From Endothia cerciana (lineage: Eukaryota > Ascomycota > Sordariomycetes > Diaporthales > Cryphonectriaceae), in contig JALRMH010000001.1 in assembly GCA_026119935.1 (NCBI GenBank), positions 1,302,001 through 1,366,000 of the forward strand: a DNA stretch of 64,000 nucleotides, in the 5' to 3' direction. Below are positions 1-11,843 of this stretch, in pieces. Position numbers and translations under genes: made by a program. The notes under the pieces were generated by a model. The model searched no databases. It was given only the letters and a program-made list of their open reading frames with translations, and had not been told where the DNA came from. How positions within the stretch are numbered: position 1 is the first letter of the stretch; every line of letters starts with the position of its first letter.

Positions 1-759
1 AGGCGCCCCCGGCAATATTGGAGGCCTGGCTGAACCTGTCGCAGCGCGAGAAGGCCAGGGAGTTGGTGATAGTCAGGGCCATCGCGATCGCTGCGCAGTC
101 ATCCATCAGGGTCAGCCATAATCAGTCGCACCCCGGCCAGCTTCCCGCCTCCGGATCTTGGTCTTTCTTTAACTCACCCACGAGCGGCAGCCAGATAAAC
201 ATGAAGCGCACGAGCGCCAGCACGGCCAGCGCGACCCACAACAGGGGCTGGACATAGTTCGCCAGCCAGAAGAAGCGGCTGTCGGTCGGGTTGACGGTCT
301 TGGTGCCGGGCTCGCTGCTCTCAAACACCCACTTCGAGTCGCCCGAGGACGGGTCCACCTCGTTCCACCAGCGCAGGCCGACGAGGCGGCGCCCAGCGAT
401 ATTCTTGAGGTAGTAAAAGTCGGCGGCGAGGAGGAGGATCGTGATGATGAAGATCAGGACGCTGAGGGGGGGGGGGGCAGAGGGGTTAGCTCGCGCGGAT
501 AGTGTAGACGAAGGGAGGGAGGGAGGGAAGGCGCCGGGGACGCACAGATTTTTGGTGAAGAGGAGACCGAACAGGTAGACTAGTAGGCTCGCTGCAGAAT
601 TCCCGTCAGCCAAGTCTTTTCTTCCTCTCCAGAGACCCAGGTCCTCCGCGGGTGCCTCGACTTACACACTCGGAACGACAAGAAGGTCAGCAGTGTGATG
701 GGATGCGAACTCAGCCGCCAGCTCAGCGAGCCCGGCGCGGGCGCAGCCTGCGAGTCCAT
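1..759 (-). CDS. TVP23: Golgi membrane protein TVP23 (3' end cut by window edge)
   Basis: Tvp23/FAM18 (DUF846) family, small multi-pass Golgi membrane proteins implicated in vesicle trafficking. Exons in gene order are 759-666, 591-546, 461-178 and 90-1 (partial); every junction has GT and AG and keeps phase. The joined protein begins MDSQAAPAPGSLSW and reads through the family core: SSLLVYLFGLLF, FIITILLLAADFYYLKNIAG, RRLVGLRWWNEV, WLPLV, then ITNSLAFSRCDRFSQASNIA at the edge. About 170 residues are visible of a usual 190 or so, so roughly the last 20 are missing. Hydrophobic segments alternate with short loops as expected. Intron 2 (462-545) carries a run of 12 C on the sense strand just before its CTCAG acceptor. 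The gene is divergent from the CitE-like gene. Assignment rests on strong family similarity; the yeast role is transferred by homology. Confidence 0.93.
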
Positions 760-1344
760 CGCAGCTCTTGGAGAGTAACGAGCGGCTGGGTCTCCTTCCC
801 CTGCGGTGTTCTGGACTGCAGAGATTGACCTGTATGTCGTGGCTGCTGTCGGGTGCGCAGGTTTGTCGTCCTTTTTCTTGGTGTTGGAGCTGATTTGATG
901 TTTCGCTGTCAGAATAGGATGACTGAGAATCCCCTTGGCCCAGTGCAATCGAGCTGATGTGGCAGGAACGAGCCCTGCTAAATTCACCCGCGCTGTTTCG
1001 ATAACGGTGGGCGCCCTCTCCAGGGGTAAGCTTTATCGCCAAGCCATGAAAAGCTGGGGTAGAACAGGGGGTAGGTAGGTGCTATAGTAGGTACTATAGT
1101 AGGTACTATAGTAGGCTCCCTAAGACGAAGTAGCCGGAGGGGGTTTTTGGGCTGGTGGGGGGAGGGGGGGGCAAGCCGCAGTGTTTAGCTACAGATAGGC
1201 TGGCTACTTCATGGCCCGATATATATGTATTTATCCTCATGAGAATAAGTATTCAAATATTGGGTTGAATCGACGTCCTATATGATTTCCTCTTATAATT
1301 CACACCGTCTAGCGTGAGACACGACAAATCTGCCCTTCACACGC
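760..1344. other. Divergent spacer TVP23 / CitE-like gene
   Basis: No gene is recognised. The spacer must contain both promoters and 5' leaders. It holds a short tandem repeat at about 1081-1113 and a G-rich tract at about 1137-1170 that continues the low-complexity character. Confidence 0.6.
1081..1113. repeat. Tandem repeat, 12-bp unit GTACTATAGTAG
   Basis: Almost three consecutive copies of a 12-bp unit (first copy with GTGCTATAGTAG) in the divergent promoter region. The unit itself contains the palindrome ACTATAGT. Function unknown. Confidence 0.8.
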
Positions 1345-1418
1345 ATGATGGCGACATCAGCATCCGCCTCCGTCCTGAGGAGGGCCCTCCTCTATGGCAA
1401 GCCAACTCGCACCCTATG

Positions 1419-1469
<51 letters not shown>

Positions 1470-2477
1470 ACATACACACACTCGCTCATGAGATGAACAC
1501 AGTTCGCTGACTTGAATATAGTCCCCGCCTCCTCCCAGAGGATGCTCACAAAATCCCTGTCCCTCGCCTCGGACAACATAACCTACGACCTCGAGGACTC
1601 AGTCACCCCCCACGAGAAGCCCAACGCACGCCTCGCCCTCGCCAGGCACCTGCACTCCCTGTCGTCGTCGCCGTTGTCCCGGCCCCCGGGGATAGGCGAG
1701 ATCGCGGCCCGCATCAACGCCGTCGAGACCCCCTACGCCCTCGAGGACCTCCAGCTGCTGGGCCGGGAGCCGTGCCTCGACGCCATCGTCATCCCCAAGG
1801 TGAACTCGGCCAGCGACCTGACCTTCGTGTCTGACGTGCTCAGGCACGTCGCCCCGGGGCGGTACGGCCCCTCGGGGACGCCCATCCGGCTCCTCGCCCT
1901 CGTCGAGTCCGCGGCCTCCGTCCTCAACCTCCCGCAGATCTGCGCTGCGGGTACGGCCGCCGGCGTCGGCCTGTCCGGCCTGGTCTTCGCCGCCGAGGAC
2001 TTCAGTCTCGACCTCAGCCTCACCCGGACCCCGTCCCTCCGGGAGTTCCTCTACGCCCGCTCGGCCATCGCCACCCACGCCCGCGCCTTCGGCCTCCCCT
2101 CGACCATCGACCTGGTCTGCACCACCTTCCGCGGCCCAGAGGGCGAGCGGCGCCTCCGCGACGAGTGCGCCGACGGGAAGGGCGTGGGGTTCAACGGGAA
2201 GCAGTGCATCCACCCGTCGCAGGTCGACATCGTCCAGCGGGCCTTCGCGCCCGGCGAGGAGGAGGTCGAGTGGAGCGTGCGGGTGGCTATCGCGGACGAG
2301 AAGGCGAGCAGGGGCGACAGGGCGGGCGAGGCCGGCAGGGGCGCGTGGACGCTCGATGGGAAGATGATTGATGTGCCTGTTGCGAGGAAGGCCAGGGCGA
2401 CGGTGGAGAGGGCGAGGCGGTGCGGGCTTGATGTTGAAGGTATGAGGGAGAGGTGGAAGGACCAGGAGCCGGAGTGA
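1345..2477 (+). CDS. CitE/CLYBL-like lyase (HpcH/HpaI aldolase fold)
   Basis: Citrate lyase beta-subunit-like protein. Animal CLYBL is a mitochondrial citramalyl-CoA lyase; the fungal substrate is not established. Exons are 1345-1396 and 1522-2477, giving 335 aa. The start is the first of two adjacent ATGs. The N-terminus RRALLYVPASSQRM followed by LSLASDNITYDLEDSV is the classic start of the family barrel, with the acidic metal/CoA-site pattern DLEDS at about residues 40-44. Later elements are RINAVETPY, VIPKV, ALVESAASVLNLPQI, the AAEDF acidic motif and GKQCIHPSQ. The join requires a GC-AG intron (donor GCAAGC at 1397, acceptor ATATAG ending 1521). Using the nearest GT instead would insert extra residues inside the conserved LYVPAS block. 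The intron contains (CT)n and (CA)n repeats. The gene is convergent with the RING gene. Confidence 0.9.
1427..1483. repeat. (CT)n then (CA)n microsatellites inside an intron
   Basis: About 14 CT dinucleotides followed by a CA-rich tract with ACATACATACAC variants, wholly inside the only intron of the CitE-like gene. The CT run may serve as pyrimidine tract. It is expected to vary in length between strains. Confidence 0.9.
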
Positions 2478-3286
2478 GTGGGCGGGTGGGGGAGGTCGAT
2501 TCGCTGGCCTAGATCATGCCCCAGGGAACAGAAAGAGAAAGAAAGAGAAGAAGGAAAAGGAGCATGAAGCTCGAAATTAGGGCCACAGAATGGTCGGGCC
2601 TCTCCATAAGACACAGATACGATGATTGTTAGTCGTACTAGGCATTGCCCTCCCAGGGGATCAGAGGCTCATTCTGGGTGCGGTGCGTCACCCTACTCGG
2701 TTTCACTGAAGCAATTCGAGTGGGTTTTCAGTATGTGTATGTCTGATTTACTGATTTTAACGATGTATGTAATTCTTCGACCAGTCTCAGTATGGGGAAA
2801 CTTGCAAACAGCCCCTCAAGTAAGTCATGACGAACGAGACACTTCCCAGTCTAAAGATCAAAGCGTTCCGAGCAGTCTGTCTCGATTATAAACCCATGAT
2901 AATGCAAAAAAAAAAAAACTCAAGCCCAGTCTGAGGCGTGATGCGGTCTGAAGACTGGATAAAATCTCAGTCTATCGCCTCTCTTGACCGCAGAGGCGTT
3001 TGAAATCCAAGTAATCAAGAAAGCCAAACACCAGACAACGGCAAATCAAAGCAACACAACTGTAAGAATTAATCAGCAGTAAACTCCTGTGAAGACCCAA
3101 AACTCCGCCGGATGTGACAGTCCTGTAGGGTCCCTCGAGGGGTGATACAACGCCATCCCTTTATGCTCAGATTACGAAGAAAGAAGAATACACATATCCA
3201 GAGGATGATCCGGGGGGTGGGGGGGGGTGGGGTTTGTGACATATCCGGGGGTGAGGGTCCATAGCCGGGTTCCGTCACTGCTGTTC
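2478..3286. other. Convergent spacer, no gene seen
   Basis: Spacer between two converging genes, so mostly 3' untranslated sequence. It holds an A-run at about 2906-2917 and a G-rich tract at about 3210-3232. The short open frames here have no recognisable protein features. Confidence 0.6.
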
Positions 3287-4904
3287 CTAGCGGATGTCGA
3301 GTTGGAAGGGCTTGAACCGGCCGCCGATAGTGGCACACCGCGGGCATTTCCTCTTGGCTCCCTGCTCGGCCATGAGGATCTCAACGCATGCCGAACAGAG
3401 GCCACAGATGCATTCCGTGCAGGCGTACGAGTCTCGGAGCAGCGACACATTCTGGCAGGCTGCGCAGTAGATCTGGGTGTTCTGAGACGAAAAGCTGGGT
3501 GAGGAATCTGTCAAACCGTGAGCACCCATGTGGAAATTCTCTGCACTCTCGCCGCTCTCCACGGATGGGAAGGGCTCAGGGGCCTCTTGAGCATAGTTTG
3601 GTGGCGTCAGGGCCTGCTGCAAGGGCGAAGCCTGGTAGGTTGAGTGGCCAAATTGCTGGTGGGAAAATGGAGGCAATGAGGCGCGCTGTATGGAAACAGG
3701 CGATTGGGGCATCTGCACCTGTCTGGTCAACACATGGCTCGGAGGTTGACAGCTAGGAGTATTCCAAACTTACAGGTGTGCGGTCCTCAATCATATCCTC
3801 CTCCGCAACAGATGTTGCCGCATCCAGCAGATCATCCCACGGCGAACGTGACGACGGCTCGGCCGAGTATGGTCTCGGACGGTCCTGGCCGACTGTCGGC
3901 CGCAGGAGATCCCCGGCAATATCAATCTTACCTCGCCTCACCCATTCTTTTGCGTCTTTGGATCGTTGCTTCCGGTGCAGCGCCTCTTTCCCCCTCTTCG
4001 ACACCGACTGTTTTCTAGACCGATTGGGTCCGAGAGGCCTTTGCAGAGGTGGTAACGTAGACGATCTGCCAGGGGGCGAGGTTCCGATGATGGACGGCAG
4101 GAGATCCCTGGCCCTGCCGGAATTCAGTCCTGGAAAAGGGTCGCTAGTTATATCGGAATTGTTGATGTGTATTGGGGGGAGCTCGACAGAGGATCTCGGC
4201 ATTCTATCCCTTTCAGAATCCGAAATCGACTCCTGCAAGATGCCGTCAGCATGAGACTGTGCCTTGATGCAGCTATCCATTCCATGAAACGGCTTCAAAG
4301 ACTCACGCCTTCAGCATCCCAATCAGAATTAGACTTGTAGTTATGAAGAGATGCTAGCGCAGCAGCAGCATTGGTCGCAGCTGGAAGCAGAGCCCCGGGA
4401 TATTCTTCAAACGTTCGTGGTGTCCCCGGATTGCTGTAGTCCTCTCGGTAATATGCGATGCGGTCAGGTGCATAAGGCTTTGTCTGGCGGCTGGAGGCAT
4501 TGTTTGCCGACGAGAGCTGTTGGGGCTGTGGTCTCTCGCTCGGTGGCGTATTGATCATGAGGAGGAAACTCTCTTCGGTGGCGGGCAGCTTCGCTATATA
4601 GTGCTCCGGATGCGCTCGTCTGATGTGCTCCTGCATGGAGCGATACCTTTTTTCCTGCCGCGCGGAGTGATTGTCAGCATTTTCGCACGGCAGCACACAG
4701 TGATGCCTGTGGTACTTTGGGCCGGGTTGACTCCGGATTGTACTGGGGACGAGGACCTGGACTGAGCCGGGCAGTGCGAAGGGCGAATGACGGCGATGCG
4801 CTGCAGGGGAAGGAAGGTGAGGGTTCAACGTACACCGAGACATCGTTTCCGGCAGCTGGATCCGTCCTGGTTATGGAGGGGACAGACGACTTCATTGTTG
4901 GCAT
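3287..4904 (-). CDS. RING-type zinc-finger protein, function unknown
   Basis: Conserved fungal protein, not functionally assigned. Exons are 4904-4716, 4654-4307, 4232-3774 and 3718-3287; all junctions are GT-AG and in phase, giving 475 aa. Near residue 64 a conserved block reads EKRYRSMQEHIRRAHPEHYI, then KLPATEESFLLMINTPPSE. The middle is disordered and Ser/Pro/Arg-rich with a basic patch (NRSRKQSVSKRGK). The C-terminus holds a cysteine-rich RING-like domain: C417-x2-C420, C432, C435, C437, C440, C443 and C457-PR-C460. A zinc-binding, possibly ubiquitin-ligase role is inferred from this spacing; there is no classical RING histidine, so another zinc fold is possible. The first intron (4655-4715, donor GTACCA, branch CTGAC) is the least certain: an in-frame read-through from a different start also exists. 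A long upstream open frame overlaps the start. Confidence 0.78.
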
Positions 4905-5386
4905 CGGTAATGGAGAAGGACGAGGTCAAAGAAGATCTTGGAGGCATCTTGACACCAGCCCTGACCCCACCATGCGAGGTCGAGTTCGAGTTCGATATGG
5001 TGAAGGTCGAGCTTCAGGAGGTCCCCGAGGACGAGGCCGAGGGCTTCTGGGCTGGCGGGGATAGGATAGGATGGTGGGCTGCAGCTCTTGTCGATAAGGA
5101 TTGCGATCGAATTGGGAGATGGCGGCAGAGGGGGCGAGTACTCCAGGCCAGCGATGACAAGCGACGGTCCTGACAAGGACAATGAGGCTGTCGCATCGGC
5201 ATCCAAGCGCCTCTCGATAACGGACTGGAGTCTGTCAAGGCGCAGGATGGCGAGAATCGATAATTGGTAGAACTGGTAGCCGGTATCTGGGGTTGTCGGG
5301 AATGTGACAGGAGACGTTTCGAAGAACGACGATGGGCGGTGGGATGGGAGCTGGTAAAGAGGTCGAATGCAGGCGGGGAAGACCAA
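4892..5386 (-). other. Long upstream ORF overlapping the RING gene start
   Basis: A 164-codon ATG-initiated frame lies directly upstream of the RING gene on the same strand. It ends 13 nt inside the RING coding start, in another frame. It has leucine-rich stretches (LGLVLGDLLKLDLHHIELEL) but no recognised domain. It could be a regulatory uORF, part of a long leader, or chance openness of GC-rich DNA. The opposite strand is also open here, which argues for chance. Confidence 0.2.
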
Positions 5387-8300
5387 GGAGGAGGAGCTGC
5401 CGCTAGTGGGAACGGTACCTACTGGGCAAGGCTCGGCGGGCGAGACGGTAGCAGGTAGCAGGCTAGCTTGAAATGAAGTACCGTTCCGGTCACTGACGGG
5501 GAGGAGGGGGGCGGGGAGGTATAGCTACAGTATAACGAGTCCGAGCTCTGCGCCGCGGGTCGACTCCCTCGGCTCAGGACTGGCGCTGGTCTGAGGCGCA
5601 TGCGCATCTCGTCGAGACGGGGGAGATTGATGGGAGAGAGGAGACAAAGATAGAGGGAGATCTGACGAGGTCAGGTGGACCAGGCGCATGAGGTGGACTC
5701 TGAAAGGAGTGCCCCGATAATGGTCTGCGGAAGAGAGGGTGGGTGGTCCGCTCAGCGCAGGGGGAGACATTGAAGCACCTGGGGCACGCCGAAAGGGGGC
5801 TGTATGTACTATGTACAGGGCCCGTCGAGGACCTCCTCCCAGGCAAAAGCCAGACGCATAAAGACATCATTAAGTACATACTATGGTAGTAGGGCTGCCT
5901 CCTTGGTTGCAATCTTCCCGCGAGGTACTATCATACACTGATGGACCCTCCTGACTCCCGACTGACCCACTCGCATATCTAAGCCCTGATCCGGCTCCCA
6001 TTGCCAGATTCTGGGGCTGAGTGGCAGAGTGGTTGTGACAGTGACAGTAGTGAGCAAGTAGCTGTCGCGGGGGTTGGGTGGGGGAGGGGGGCGCTCGCAG
6101 CTCAGGCAGCCCAGTGAAAATACAGGGAGGCTCCTTGAAACCCCACCTGAATCTTGCCTCTGTGGGGCTGCTGCAAGATGTGTATGCACTCACTCTATCA
6201 TATGCGCCCTCCCTCGTGATGGGAGGATAAAGGGTGCCAGGACAGGATAAGGGCCTCGAGGACCACCAAATCTGGCAGGTGCTAGGTCAATCCACGAGAT
6301 ACAGAGTAAGTCATCATGTTCTGGATGTGGATAGTTTCACACAGCCTGCATGTTTCGTCCCCAGGGCTGCAGCCGCTCCCTACTATGTAGAGGTGGTGGC
6401 TTGGGGAGATATATCCTCCTCCCTGCCCTGGCTACCTACATGATAGGTACCACCACTATGCAGATGTACACTGTACCGTGTACCCGAGCCGGCCGGATCC
6501 AGCAGTCCAGATTCAGGGACAATGACGCACTGCCCTGAGCTGACCTGCCACCCCTCCCCCGTCTCTTGCATGACAGCAATATCGAACCAGCCTGGCCAGC
6601 CAGCTGCAACAGGCCAACACACTTCACTTCCGGAAATTGAACCTCTTCGAGATGGCCATAACCGGCACCGCCAGCCTGCCAGCGTCAACGGAGCTCCACC
6701 TGTGTCCCTCAGCTCTGACGCAGCAGAAAGAGAGCTCGGCTCTCGAAGCAGAAGGCGGTGACATGGCACATCTGTGTGCCGCCACAGCATCCGAGAGGAT
6801 GTCGCCCTAGAACAGACATGCACGCCGGATGGGGTTATCCCATGATGCTGCCCATCCCCGCCGGTCATCCTCCCGGCCTCGATGTTGCAGGCCAGGGCCT
6901 AACTGCTATGGTATGTATGTACTGTATCTGACTCGAGCGGACACGGGAGGAAGCAGGGTTGGGTCTGCAGCAAGTAAGTTGCATACACTGCCAGGATGGG
7001 CGACGACGGCTCTGACCTCGAGGCCCAACCCGTGTGCGATGATTGGACGGCAGCGACCGGCCCAGTCGACAGCTGATAGCTTCGACAACAGCTATCCCGG
7101 TCACAGCACCCTCGGCGCCGCTGCCAGCGAAGCAGGCACAGGCCAGCTCTGGCCATGAGCTCCATGGATGCCGCACACGGCGAGCCCGATCGCCCAAGCT
7201 ACCCCTGAAACGACCATGCTGGAATCCAAATTGGTACGGAACACTCGATGTTTTCGAGGGCCTGGAACGAGTCCTGCCCGTCGGACGGGCCATCAGACAC
7301 TCGCACCAGGGCGTCCAACTATACCATCGATGTATGCCCCGGGTCAAAAACAACCAGATGACTGGGGCGCGACAATATTGCAACAACCCCCCCCCCCCCT
7401 AAGGAGTAGATCTTCCTTCATCCTCCAACGTCCTCCTTCACATGTCGTCCATGCTGCCAGCCTTCCAGCCCACCAGGACTGGCGTCTGATGCTGACCGCC
7501 GGTTCGAGGCGGACAGCTGCGCTCATAGAGTCTGCGCACGAGGATTCCTTCGGCTACAACCCTCACACTGCTCGTTAGGGTGGCCTTCGTTCCCGTGGTC
7601 GACTGACTACTGACATACCCGACTTACTGCTAAGCCATAGTTCTTCATTAACGGTATCGGCCCTAGGCACTCGACTTACTCGCCCTTTCTAGTTTCGAGG
7701 ACACGCGGCTCACAGCGCCTTTCCGGGGCCCCAAGCGGCGGTGAATATACAGTATAGCACTATGAACGTCTGGGAAATTCCTTGAGCATCGGCGGTGGCA
7801 AGTACTGTTTCCGGGCACCATATTTGGTCACTTTCATCAGCAACCCCACCACGCCTCGATTCAAGTCGACAACCGACACGTGGTGTACGTCACAACCCAA
7901 GGATTCTCCAGTAGGCTTGAGTGACAGCTGAGCTCATCCAGGACAGAGCCGGCCGGGTAGACCTTGCGTTCTAGCCATTCCATCTGATCCTAGGACGCAC
8001 CTAAGATGAGAGCGAAGAAGCCCAGGGCTTCTTTGCTATTAACATTCGCCTATAAGAGACTGTCCCACAAAAGCTATCGCACCACCCGTCGAGTTCAAGT
8101 TAGTTTCTGTTCCTTCTCTTTTCGTGGGATGGGAAGGTGTTTCGTCTCACTAAGTATCGTTCAACGCCTTGACAATCTGTATGTGAAGGGCGCTCGCCAT
8201 GACCGGGACGGGCAAATCACAATGTTGCGCTCTGCGACCAGACTGAGGCCGTCGAATGTGTTTTTTTTGGTCCTTTTTTTTTTTTTGTTTCAGCTTACTA

Positions 8301-10876
8301 CACTGGAGACGACAAGCTGGTATTGGTGTCAGACCCGCGCCCTTCTGCATCTGGGATCTATTACCGGTCTTTCCCGGTGGTGCCTGGGTCAAGCAGAGCA
8401 TACCCTCCCAATGGCAGTCCAACATGGCGATTCAGCCCTGCCGCGCGTCCGAGGTCCTGATGGTCGACCACGTTTCCTGGGGCCAAGCAATGGCCACGGT
8501 TATTCAGCCGCAAGTGCTAGAGCGATTTGATACAAGACGGGTTGCCCTTCGCTGCTCCCCTGCTCGGCGCAATGGCCAGCCGGTGCTGGCCTTGGAGCAC
8601 ATGCGCTGGTAGTGGTGACACAACACTCGACTTGAGCCCAGGATGAACAAGATGCTACGTGGCCCGGTCTGGCTTGGCTCCCAGCTTCTGATGTCAAAGT
8701 CCTGAGTGATACACTGGCCGAAGTCCCTCTCCGCGGCTCGCTGGAACTTGCACCAACGCACCAACTGTGGCAGGTTTCATCCTGTCACCGGAATCAGAGT
8801 ATGGTGGCTTTCTAAGGGTCCCCGCGGAACGTAACATGCCAGAGTCTATCTCAATGCGGTTGTGGCTATACCTCGGATCCACAGACAGGATGCTGATCTC
8901 ATCTATTCCGGTCACTAAGGAGAGAAACCTGGTAAACAAAGACTACATACTAAGGCAAGAGTCTTTCATCATAACGAAATAGATGTTAGGGTCTTGGACG
9001 GGGCCCAGATGACCGGGTTTGCAAAGTGCAATGAGAATGGTAACGAAGGCTGGCCTCTGGCTTCAACACGTCTGAGTATCCAGCAGGACGCTGCTTGTGA
9101 TGCAGGAATCGACCCGAGAACCGGGGAGGCTCAATGAACTCGTAGTCTAGCGCTGCTCACAGCCTCATCGTGCAATATAAAAGATTCTTGAGTGTTCTCA
9201 CTGGCTCCGCGCATGGTGATCACACTGTTGCTCATCTCCATATACCGTATACAAACATTCAATCGGTTTGGCATGCTACCGGATTCTCCTTCATCTTGGA
9301 ACCTGGCGGCCGGGGCCCTTATATTCGCTAGGCATGGCTCACCTTGACCGGAATTGCAACCTCGCAGCCTCTTCACTGCTTGTCCACGCCGAGTCCTGAC
9401 AGCCAAGGAAACCCACGGTGCTATTACGAGCCAATATTCTATTCTCACAGCAGCTCCGGGCCGAGTCGGCGCCGCCAGCCAGGGCCACAGACAAGAGAGA
9501 CTTCGCTCTCGAGATCAACGGCCTGGACAAGTCACGCACCGCGCTCGACCAGACTGCCGACCATCCCATGAACGAGCTGCTTTTCAAGGAGCCCCCCTCT
9601 TGGGATGGCCAACCTCCCAAGGCAGGCTGCAGACGAGATCCAGCAAGTTACGGGGTCCGCCGGGGTAGTGTGAGGATGACCCGTGACGGCTGCTTGCGCA
9701 TCATTTGAGTTCCACCCATGAGACTCACATGCGGACACCAGAGGCTAACAGTCCCTACAGTAAGTGTTCCCAAAGGGATGACGGTCGCGCTCACGGAATT
9801 TGGGATGCGGGTGTCCACGCTTGTGCCTCTCATCCTCGGCTGGCACATCATACACCACGCTCGGGGTTGTCCGCCCAGAAGGTCTCGGTGTCCTACACGG
9901 CCTCGGCAAGAGCATGTATCGTGTTTCGACCGTATAGCCTGTCCTGTTCATCTTCTGTCCATCGTCACCTAGTGAAAGGACGAAATAAAAATTGTCAGCG
10001 ACAGCCAGGGAGTCGATGAGACCTGACTCTTCTCCCGGCTCGAGCTATCAATTATCAGACCCCGGCGTGGTTCAGGGCTTGTGTCTACCCCATCAGCGGC
10101 CCTGCAGGTTCATGGTTCGGAGAGCTGTGTTTTCGAAGCAAGGTACGTCTTGTGGCTGTCCAAGACGTAATGGAGATCGACCAGGCTGTTGTTGTCCCGT
10201 GCAACATCTTGGATGGTACAGAGGCTCTCGGCTCGCCGTGCAGACCAGAGTATCCCCGGCCGACGAAGCTTCTTCTGACCACATCGCACGTTCGCGGCCA
10301 CTGCATGAATGGCCCTACGGTCACCCACTCGGGCGCGGGCGGCCACGAAGGTGATCCGAGGGTGGAGGCAACCCCGACCTGCGAAAACGTCCGGGGCGCT
10401 GGACGAAACGGAGGCGCCGCGCGGAAACAGGCCGGGGTGTTCCCGTCCTTGAGGCTTGCAGTGAGCACCCGCCACCCTGTATCGATTCCCGGCGTCGAGG
10501 AGCGCAAGAGGGTGCTATCTTCGTTCTTGGCCGTCAGTGCTTCTGGTGGCAGGCGAGCCTCGGCAGTCAGGGTGAGGAATTGCAAATGGTTATGGGCGAA
10601 AGGGTATCATCTCGGTTTGGATTCCACTAGGTATCTGGGACCTTCAGAATGGCCGGATGTCCTCTCTATGTGCCTTCGTCAAAGGCCGGAAATACTATGC
10701 CCAGCGTGAAAGTCGGAATGACGCCGAAAATCAAAGATCCGTACTACTACAATACGGCGGCCGTGGGTATCACTGCTCTGTCCACGATGATCATCTCGGC
10801 CCTCCCATCCCAAACCAGCCCGCCAGGGCTCACCACGATCAGCCCTTCAGCCCCTCCCCTGCAGGCTCCGTGTAGC
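5387..10876. other. Long stretch without a recognised gene
   Basis: About 5.5 kb with only short, mutually overlapping open frames on both strands; none shows a domain, a plausible exon chain or codon bias like the neighbours. Landmarks are a run of 13 C followed by TAAG at 7387-7399 and a T-run at about 8270-8286. It could contain long untranslated leaders, noncoding RNA genes, or one small lineage-specific gene that cannot be called by eye. Confidence 0.5.
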
Positions 10877-11843
10877 TTACTTGAGCTGCTTCAGGATCTC
10901 CGTCAAGAAGTCCTCGAAGCTGAGCGTGATGTACCCATCGCGGTCGTCGTCATACTTCTTGAACACGTCCGTCATCCTCTTCAGGCTGATGCACGCCTGC
11001 ACGAACAGGTCGAAGCTCAGCTGACCCTCGTTCCGCTTGTCGTACGTCTGGAACAGCAGCTCGACGAAGCGCTCCGACAGGCGGTAGCGGAAGGCGATGA
11101 GGGCGTCGCGGAACTCGTCGAGCTGGATGTTGCCCGAGTGGTCGACGTCGAAGCGGTCGAACAGCGTGCGCCACGACGCCAGGAACGACCAGAGCCCGCA
11201 GAACTCGTCAAAGCCGATGGTGCCCGACCGGTCGCTGTCAAACATTCGGATCATCATGCGCACCGTGTGCGGGTCGAACGCCGTCCAGTCGCCGTTGACG
11301 AGCGCCGCGGACAGTTCCTTCTCGGAGAGCTGGCCGGTGCCTGTTTTCTACCAGTCAGCACGTGGGCGCCAGCCTCCTGTGGGTGTGTGTTATGGAGAGC
11401 GTACCATTCTTATCGACAGCCCTGAACAGCGGCAACAGCGTCGGGTCTCTGTCATCGCCCGGGGGCGCAGGACTGGGCGGGGGCCTCGAGGCAGGGGCGG
11501 GTCGGTTCTGTACTGGCGGAGGTCGCTGGCCCCCCACGGGAGGCGGTGACATGGTGTGTGCGTACTGCGGGCTCTGCCTGTGGCTGTCGTTATTTCGGTA
11601 TCCCGAGGGTGGCTGAGGAGAGAGTCGTCCGTAGTTCTGATTCTGTGGTGGTCTAGGAGAGAGAGGTTTGACGGCTGCGTACTGTGATGGGGCTGGTGAG
11701 TTCTTGTGCTCCGGCTCCGCGAACCTGTACGGTAATGATTGAGTCAGCCTGAGATCGCCCGCCCCCTGGCAAGCAAGAAGACCACATCGAAATCGAACGT
11801 ACCTAGGGAGCGCATCTGGGTTGTAGGGTTGGTTGTACGCCAT
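10877..11843 (-). CDS. PEF1: Penta-EF-hand calcium-binding protein (peflin/ALG-2/Pef1-like)
   Basis: Calcium sensor of the PEF family, which act as Ca2+-dependent adaptors (ALG-2, peflin; Pef1 in yeast). Exons are 11843-11803, 11724-11405 and 11340-10877, joined in phase to 274 aa. The N-terminus is long, Pro/Gln/Ser/Arg-rich and disordered, as in peflin. Five EF-hand units follow. EF1 loop starts DKNGTGQLSEKE; EF2 DSDRSGTIGFDEF; EF3 DVDHSGNIQLDEF; EF4 DKRNEGQLSFDLF is degenerate; EF5 DDDRDGYITLSFE. EF1, EF2, EF3 and EF5 retain several calcium ligands. The protein ends EILKQLK, consistent with dimerisation through EF5. The first intron has an ideal GTACGT donor. It is divergent from the ChaC gene across 1.6 kb. 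Confidence 0.93.

Noticed and set aside
4807..4839. Intron GTACGT...TGCAG at the start of the RING gene
   Set aside because: Only 33 nt, too short for fungal splicing, and reading straight through keeps the frame up to the conserved YRSMQEHIRRAHPE block.
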